A DNA stretch of 64,000 nucleotides from Alistipes sp. (GTDB lineage: Bacteria; Bacteroidota; Bacteroidia; Bacteroidales; Rikenellaceae), in contig JAGBAX010000014.1 of NCBI GenBank assembly GCA_017938765.1, positions 1 to 64,000 on the forward strand, read 5' to 3'. The notes beneath the pieces were generated by a model that was not told the origin of the DNA, did not search any database, and saw only the letters and a program-made list of their open reading frames with translations. How positions within the stretch are numbered: position 1 is the first letter of the stretch; each line of letters starts with the position of its first letter. Shown piece after piece: positions 60,342-64,000 of this stretch. The translations under genes were made by a program, and so were the position numbers.

Positions 60342-60372
60342 TTTGCAAAACAAAATTATTTACCTATCTTTG
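60342..60372 (+). promoter_or_regulatory. Promoter of tRNA-Met
   Basis: TTTG (60342-60345), 19-bp spacer, TATCTTTG (60365-60372), then CACTCGCAA, 18 bp before the tRNA. Confidence 0.82.
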
Positions 60373-60390
60373 CACTCGCAAATAAGCAAT

Positions 60391-60464
60391 GGCGGGATAG
60401 CTCAGCTGGTTAGAGCGCATGATTCATAATCATGAGGTCGAGAGTTCAAGTCTCTCTCCCGCTA
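60391..60464 (+). tRNA. tRNA-Met (anticodon CAT)
   Basis: A 74-nt cloverleaf: acceptor GGCGGGA with TCCCGCT, D arm GCTC/GAGC, anticodon stem CATGA/TCATG around TTCATAA (anticodon CAT), T arm GAGAG/CTCTC with TTCAAGT. Discriminator A, no encoded CCA. The acceptor and sequence fit elongator Met; an initiator would have a mismatched 1-72 pair. A CAT tRNA could also be the lysidine-modified Ile2, so the amino acid is not certain. Confidence 0.9.
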
Positions 60465-60465
60465 C

Positions 60466-60495
60466 AAAGGATTGTCAAATGGCAATCCTTTTTTG
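60466..60495 (+). terminator. Terminator of tRNA-Met
   Basis: AAAGGATTG (60466-60474) pairs with CAATCCTTT (60483-60491), then T's. Confidence 0.8.
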
Positions 60496-60498
60496 TGC

Positions 60499-60616
60499 AA
60501 CTATGGGCGTTGTGCAACTGCGTTGCACTATTTTATTTGAGGCGTGATACACATTGAGCAAGCTCTGTGTTCACGCCTCAAATAAAATGTCGCATAGCGA
60601 CTTTACGCCCATAGTT
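60499..60616. repeat. Long hairpin C downstream of tRNA-Met
   Basis: A 118-bp hairpin: outer arms AACTATGGGCGT (60499-60510) and ACGCCCATAGTT (60605-60616) are perfect complements, and an inner stem of 18 perfect bp (60530-60547 with 60571-60588) is extended by TACACA/TGTGT. The middle pieces (GTGCAACTGCGTTGCAC and GTCGCATAGCGAC) form two small hairpins. No ORF. It looks like a cruciform-forming element or a structured RNA. Confidence 0.75.
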
Positions 60617-60729
60617 TTCGCAACAGTGAGACTTTTAGGATGGAGAGTTAGCTCCTCGGTTATTCACGCACCAAGCAGAGCTTGACTGCGCTACTTCGTC
60701 GCTGATGACGCGCTAAAGCTATTGCTTCA

Positions 60730-60870
60730 GCGCGACATTCAAGTCTCTCTCCCGACCATATTTACATTCCCTCCAAACCTCCCTTTGGCAAAGGGAGGCA
60801 TTGCTACGCAGAATAATCCTGTTACGCACAAAGGTATGATGTTCTGCGCGACATTCAAGTCTCTCTCCCG
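60730..60870 (+). repeat. Two extra copies of the tRNA-Met 3' end in direct repeats
   Basis: The last bases of tRNA-Met, TTCAAGTCTCTCTCCCG, occur at 60445-60461 in the tRNA and again at 60738-60754 and 60854-60870. The latter two lie in a 25-bp direct repeat starting GCGCGACA (60730 and 60846), period 116 bp. The third copy also keeps CTACA beyond the tRNA end. Duplicated tRNA 3' ends are the usual trace of tRNA-targeted integration, but no integrase is present. Confidence 0.7.
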
Positions 60871-60980
60871 CTACAAAAAAGGAGTGATAGAAATCACTCC
60901 TTTTTTTGTAGCGGAGAGAGACAAGTGTGTTACCCACCCCCTAAATCCCCCTCCTGTGAGGGGGACTTTGCTACGCAGAA
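60778..60980. repeat. Two REP-like GC-rich hairpins with a shared tail
   Basis: CCTCCCTTT-ggc-AAAGGGAGG (60778-60798) and CCCCCTC-ctgt-GAGGGGG (60947-60964) are each followed, after 2 or 3 bases, by the same 13 bases TTGCTACGCAGAA (60801-60813 and 60968-60980). Short hairpins followed by a constant tail resemble bacterial REP or palindromic-unit repeats. Confidence 0.6.
60859..60922. repeat. Inverted duplication of the tRNA-Met 3' end
   Basis: A nearly perfect ~30-bp stem (60859-60888 with 60893-60922) with a 4-base loop. The left arm is the third copy of the tRNA end plus a GGAGTGAT piece, the right arm its inverse. It has a T run in the right arm and could act as a terminator. Confidence 0.75.
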
Positions 60981-61072
60981 CAAACCGTTCTAAATTATAT
61001 ACTACCGAATCTCCGTACAAAAAAAAGAGAGTTGATTACAACAGAAATAGAGAGTTAGCTCCAAACATTTTA

Positions 61073-61189
61073 GCGTCAGAATGCGGTAGGTACAACGCTC
61101 AATGAAAAATCCCAGCGATGGATAGTACAAGAAGTACAGCCATTGCTGGAATTTTTTATTAGCGGCAGTAGATAGCCGCATTATCACGC
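61073..61189 (-). repeat. Structured intergenic repeat, copy B
   Basis: A 117-bp imperfect hairpin, the partner of the element at 26953-27078. Outer arms GCGTCAGAATGCGG and CCGCATTATCACGC pair with the same unpaired CAG/ATC bulge as in copy A; an inner stem pairs CCAGC with GCTGG where copy A has CCTGC with GCAGG. Strings shared with copy A: ACGCTCAAT, GGATAGTAC, AGTACAGCC, TTTTTTATTAGCGGCAG, TATCACG. It lies in the 3' region of tsf. Confidence 0.75.
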
Positions 61190-61193
61190 AAAC

Positions 61194-61317
61194 AAAATTG
61201 AACTTAAGCGAGAATCTACAAGGCGCACAAGAAACCGAGTGCGCAGCATACTAAAGCGTATGTGAGCAACTCGGTTATCGTAGTGCAACGCGGTAAATAC
61301 CGCTTAAATTCAATTTT
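61194..61317 (-). repeat. Long hairpin D adjoining the tsf stop codon
   Basis: A 124-bp imperfect hairpin: outer arms 61194-61210 and 61301-61317 (17 bp, one mismatch), inner ACCGAGT/ACTCGGT and GCATAC/GTATGT stems around a TAAAGC loop. It begins four bases after copy B. Its right arm reaches the tsf stop codon, so the tsf transcript would end in this structure. Confidence 0.7.
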
Positions 61318-62153
61318 TAAGCCTCAAGAGCAAAACGCTTATAAGCCACAACAGTAGCCTCCTTGTCAGTACGAGCGAGGAGCTCACGGATAGACTCCTT
61401 CTCGCCTACTACTGCCTGGTTAAGAAGAGTGTTCTCCTCAAAGAACTTACGCATCTTACCCTCAGCAATCTTCTCAAGGATAGCCTCTGGCTTGTTTGCG
61501 TTCTTTGGATCCTGCTTCATCTGCTCAAGAGCAATTGCGCGCTCCTTCTCAACGATCTCTGCTGGGCAGTCGTCTACATCAATTGAGAGTGGAGCCATTG
61601 CAGTTGCCTGCATAGCAATCTGCTTTGCAATCTCCTCTGAAACCTCCTTGTTGAAACCAAGGATAGTACCGAGCTTCTTGTTGAAGTGAACATAAGCTGC
61701 GATATAAGGAGCCTCAATGCGAGCGTAGTAAGCAAGCTCACACTTCTCACCTGTCTGGCCAGACTTCTCTGTTACAAGCTCCTCAACGGTGCGACCCTCA
61801 GCGTTCTTTACTGCGAGCAGAGCTGCTGTATCAACAGCGTCAGCTGCTACAGCAAGGTCGAGCAACTCGTTAGCAGTTGCAGAGAACTCTACGTTCTGAG
61901 CTACGAAGTCTGTCTCACAAGCAAGGCAAAGGATATAACCCTTAGTGCCTACAATCTTAGTAACAACAACACCCTCAGTAGCGCTACGGTCAGCACGCTT
62001 TGCAACGATAAGCTTACCCTTCTCGCGGATAATATCCTGTGCGCGCTCAAAATCGCCCTCAGCCTCAATAAGAGCCTTCTTGCAATCCATCATACCGGCA
62101 CCGGTCATCTTGCGGAGCTTCATTACATCAGCTGCCTTAATTTCTATTGCCAT
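61317..62153 (-). CDS. tsf: Elongation factor Ts
   Basis: A 278-residue exchange factor that reloads EF-Tu with GTP. N-terminal UBA-like domain AADVMKLRKMTGAGMMDCKKALIEAEGD, then RAQDIIREKGKLIVAKRADRSATEG with the TDFVAQN-type core (CETDFVAQN near residue 80), and the dimerisation domain. Standard length. It lies 32 bp after rpsB, the universal order. The stop falls against hairpin D. Confidence 0.97.
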   Translation of the reverse strand: MAIEIKAADVMKLRKMTGAGMMDCKKALIEAEGDFERAQDIIREKGKLIVAKRADRSATEGVVVTKIVGTKGYILCLACETDFVAQNVEFSATANELLDLAVAADAVDTAALLAVKNAEGRTVEELVTEKSGQTGEKCELAYYARIEAPYIAAYVHFNKKLGTILGFNKEVSEEIAKQIAMQATAMAPLSIDVDDCPAEIVEKERAIALEQMKQDPKNANKPEAILEKIAEGKMRKFFEENTLLNQAVVGEKESIRELLARTDKEATVVAYKRFALEA

Positions 62154-62185
62154 AATTTTGTTCTGTTTTAACGGTTGGTTAATAA

Positions 62186-63031
62186 TTAAGCCTCTGTCTG
62201 CTCAGTTGCAGCAACAATCTCTGCAGCTGCATTCTCCTGTGCATCAACAGCAGCCTTTACGCCACGCTTTACGCGTGTCTTGCCAGTACGAGCTGGAGCC
62301 TCTGTGTTAGCCTCAGCCTCTGTCTCAGCCTTCTCGCGCTCAAGCTTGCGCTCCTCAAGACCCTCTGCGATAGCACCGCATACTACGTCAAGAATCAAAG
62401 CGATTGACTTTGCAGCATCGTCATTTGCAGGTATTACATAATCAATGTCGGTTGGATCACAACAAGTATCTACCATTGCAAATACAGGGATGTTCAAACG
62501 CTTTGCCTCGCGAACTGCGTTCTGCTCCTTCTGCACGTCAATAACGAAAAGTGCAGCTGGAAGGCGGTTAAGGTCAGCAATTGAGCCGAGGTTTCTCTCC
62601 AGCTTTGCACGCTGGCGAGAGATCTGGAGCTTCTCACGCTTTGAGAAGTTTTCAAAAAGACCGTCAGCAATCTGCTTGTCGATGGTTGCCATCTTCTTTA
62701 CGGCCTTACGTATAGTTGGGAAGTTTGTCAGCATACCACCAGCCCAACGCTCTGTAACGTATGGCATAGTGACTGCTGCTACCTTTTCGGCAACAATATC
62801 CTTAGCTTGTTTCTTGGTTGCAACGAACAACACGCGACGACCGCTCTTTGCGATCTGCTTAAGTGCTGCAGCTGCCTCATCAAGCTTCACTACTGTCTTG
62901 TGAAGATCGATGATGTGGATGCCGTTCTTCTCCATGAAGATATACGGAGCCATTCTTGGGTTCCACTTGCGCTTCAAGTGACCAAAGTGAACGCCGGCCT
63001 CCAATAGTGTATTAAAATCTGTACGAGCCAT
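62186..63031 (-). CDS. rpsB: 30S ribosomal protein S2
   Basis: A 281-residue S2. Core landmarks: LLEAGVHFGHLKRKWNPRMAPYIF, KSGRRVLFVATKKQAKDIV, RWAGGMLTNFPTIRKAVKK, PVFAMVDTCCDPTDIDYVIPANDDA. The C-terminal ~50 residues after the core are an Ala/Glu-rich low-complexity tail (EAEANTEAPARTG and onward) longer than E. coli S2 (241). Expected in the rplM-rpsI-rpsB-tsf transcript, with a 182-bp gap after rpsI. Confidence 0.97.
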   Translation of the reverse strand: MARTDFNTLLEAGVHFGHLKRKWNPRMAPYIFMEKNGIHIIDLHKTVVKLDEAAAALKQIAKSGRRVLFVATKKQAKDIVAEKVAAVTMPYVTERWAGGMLTNFPTIRKAVKKMATIDKQIADGLFENFSKREKLQISRQRAKLERNLGSIADLNRLPAALFVIDVQKEQNAVREAKRLNIPVFAMVDTCCDPTDIDYVIPANDDAAKSIALILDVVCGAIAEGLEERKLEREKAETEAEANTEAPARTGKTRVKRGVKAAVDAQENAAAEIVAATEQTEA

Positions 63032-63213
63032 TTTAATTCTCTGTTTTTTTGTTTGTTTTTGTTCTCTTTATTTCAACTCAGGCAGTAGCAAAATTGATCT
63101 GCTGAGTTTTCCGCGACAGGGCAACCAACGGGTAGTACATATAATATATATAGGTAGTCGTGCTGGTTTGTAACCCTTGTCGTGCTTTGCCGAATAAGTT
63201 GGTCAAATAAGGA
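63032..63213 (-). promoter_or_regulatory. rpsB leader with hairpin candidate
   Basis: The 182-bp leader between rpsI and rpsB contains a 10-bp hairpin with one bulge (63075-63085 with 63099-63108, AACTCAG/CTGAGTT) and a low-complexity A/C-rich stretch before the start codon. A leader hairpin upstream of rpsB could serve autoregulation by S2; no match to a named motif is claimed. A weak TATATATA element (~63137-63151) may hold a promoter. Confidence 0.35.
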
Positions 63214-63600
63214 TTAACGCTTACTGAACTGGAACTTACGACGTGCACCAGGCTGTCCTGGCTTCTTACGCTCAACCTCACGGGAATCACGAGTAAGGAA
63301 TCCGTTCTTCTTAAGAACTGAACGATACTCAGGATTGATCTCGCACAATGCGCGAGCAATACCCATACGAGCTGCCTCAGCCTGACCCTTGATACCACCA
63401 CCAACGAGGTTGATCATTACATCAAAATTCTCGGTAGTCTCTGTAACAAGCAGTGGCTGCTTTACCTCATACTGAAGAATGTTCAGTGGGAAGTAAACCT
63501 CAAGCTCCTTCTGGTTAATTGTAATTTTACCTGTACCAGCCTTCACGAATACGCGAGCAACAGCGGCCTTACGGCGACCAACAGTGTTTACAACTTCCAT
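63214..63600 (-). CDS. rpsI: 30S ribosomal protein S9
   Basis: A 128-residue S9: VNTVGRRKAAVARVFVKAGTGKITIN, GGIKGQAEAARMGIARALCEIN and the basic tail RKKPGQPGARRKFQFSKR, whose final KR contacts P-site tRNA. Full length. It starts 5 bp after rplM. Confidence 0.97.
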   Translation of the reverse strand: MEVVNTVGRRKAAVARVFVKAGTGKITINQKELEVYFPLNILQYEVKQPLLVTETTENFDVMINLVGGGIKGQAEAARMGIARALCEINPEYRSVLKKNGFLTRDSREVERKKPGQPGARRKFQFSKR

Positions 63601-63605
63601 AATGT

Positions 63606-64000
63606 TTACTTAATCTCGTTTAACTTAATTTGTCTTGGGTTCTGTGCAGCGTGAGGATGCTCAGCGCCAGCATAAACCTTAAGATTTTTCATAATCGCTG
63701 CACCGAGGCGTGTCTTTGGGAGCATACCCTTTACTGCCTCCTCAATTACAGCAGTTGGCTTGCGGGTAAGAAGATCAGCTGGAGTAGCGAAACGCTGACC
63801 ACCCGGATAGCCGGTGTGACGAACATAGACCTTGTCGGTCAACTTCTTGCCGGTGAGCTTCACCTTGTCCGCGTTAACAACGATAACATAGTCACCGCAA
63901 TCAACGTGTGGAGTGTAGCCCGGCTTGTTTTTACCACACAGAATCTTCGCGATCTGTGAAGCCAAACGACCCAACACCTCATTAGTAGCATCGATAACTA
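63606..64000 (-). CDS. rplM: 50S ribosomal protein L13 (5' end missing)
   Basis: The minus strand is open to the window edge and reads VIDATNEVLGRLASQIAKIL at the first complete codons, the normal N-terminal region of L13. About 20 residues and the start codon lie beyond the window. The valine codon GTG at 63977 is internal and is not the start. Continues through CGDYVIVVNADKVKLTGKKL to RLGAAIMKNLKVYAG and the C-terminal HAAQNPRQIKLNEIK. First gene of the four-gene ribosomal operon. Confidence 0.95.
   Translation of the reverse strand, partial: VIDATNEVLGRLASQIAKILCGKNKPGYTPHVDCGDYVIVVNADKVKLTGKKLTDKVYVRHTGYPGGQRFATPADLLTRKPTAVIEEAVKGMLPKTRLGAAIMKNLKVYAGAEHPHAAQNPRQIKLNEIK

Larger units (their letters stand above)
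60465..61316. other. 850-bp gene-free interval after tRNA-Met
   Basis: No convincing coding region exists here; open frames of 61-127 codons overlap the hairpins and repeats. It is made of terminator, hairpin C, tRNA-end copies, two REP-like hairpins, copy B and hairpin D. Residues 60617-60710 hold nothing I can name. Confidence 0.75.

Noticed and set aside
60445..60870. An intact integrative element at tRNA-Met
   Set aside because: Only ~400 bp separate the tRNA end from its last copy, with no integrase, recombinase or cargo gene; at most a scar.
60722..61105. A 127-codon open frame in the mosaic interval
   Set aside because: It runs through tRNA-end copies and hairpins, has no recognisable protein features and no promoter.

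Overview
The window looks like a chromosomal contig from the order Bacteroidales (phylum Bacteroidota), possibly a relative of Alistipes/Rikenellaceae; the family-level placement is a guess. Supporting signs are many promoters of the Bacteroidota type (TTTG, about 20 bp, then TAnnTTTG), weak or absent Shine-Dalgarno sites, SPII lipoproteins, a bacterial V-type ATPase operon containing a DUF2764 gene, a PadR/PspC/GIN-domain operon, DUF4301, and the order rplM-rpsI-rpsB-tsf. The left edge lies in the first bases of a 16S rRNA gene on the minus strand and the right edge lies inside rplM.

Layout. 1-460: 16S 5' end with three tandem rRNA promoters. 611-7741: a Sel1-repeat protein, a TonB-C-like protein, an MBL-fold lipoprotein, a PHP-like membrane protein overlapping a phosphoethanolamine transferase, and YccF. 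7801-10877: a perfect 20-bp palindrome followed by three tandem paralogous lipoproteins with a xylose-isomerase-like barrel. 11021-13827: PspC-PadR-GIN-PspC operon. 13888-19150: thiamine transporter and thiamine pyrophosphokinase, phosphofructokinase, PfkB kinase and DPP-IV-like peptidase. 19229-26719 (minus): V-type ATPase operon E-DUF2764-A-B-D-I-K. 27079-34007: DUF4301 gene (minus), then murB-tilS-holA-(aminotransferase-like)-mnmA. 34173-38112: ppdK and two small secreted barrel-like paralogues. 38226-44293: tRNA-Arg, then a RidA-like gene and a DUF1549/DUF1553 - DUF1501 - PPC-domain triplet best known from Planctomycetes. 44325-50833 (minus): RecB-like helicase-nuclease, ABC exporter, HprK-like kinase, S26B-type peptidase and an orphan C-terminal domain of an acyl-CoA ligase. 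50939-60300: unknown membrane protein, YtxH protein, small membrane protein, DsbD (minus), AraC regulator, a 1189-residue surface lipoprotein and an ion-channel-like protein (minus). 60391-61317: tRNA-Met and an 850-bp gene-free mosaic of hairpins and tRNA 3'-end copies. 61317-64000 (minus): tsf, rpsB, rpsI, rplM.

Most genes are housekeeping or cell-envelope genes. The least explained parts are: (i) a structured repeat of about 120 bp present twice (26953-27078 and 61073-61189) whose stems differ by compensatory changes; (ii) the tRNA-Met-derived mosaic; (iii) the planctomycete-like operon; (iv) the ABC/HprK/S26/orphan-lid operon; and (v) the triplicated lipoprotein operon behind a perfect palindrome. 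No transposase, integrase, CRISPR array or phage gene was seen.
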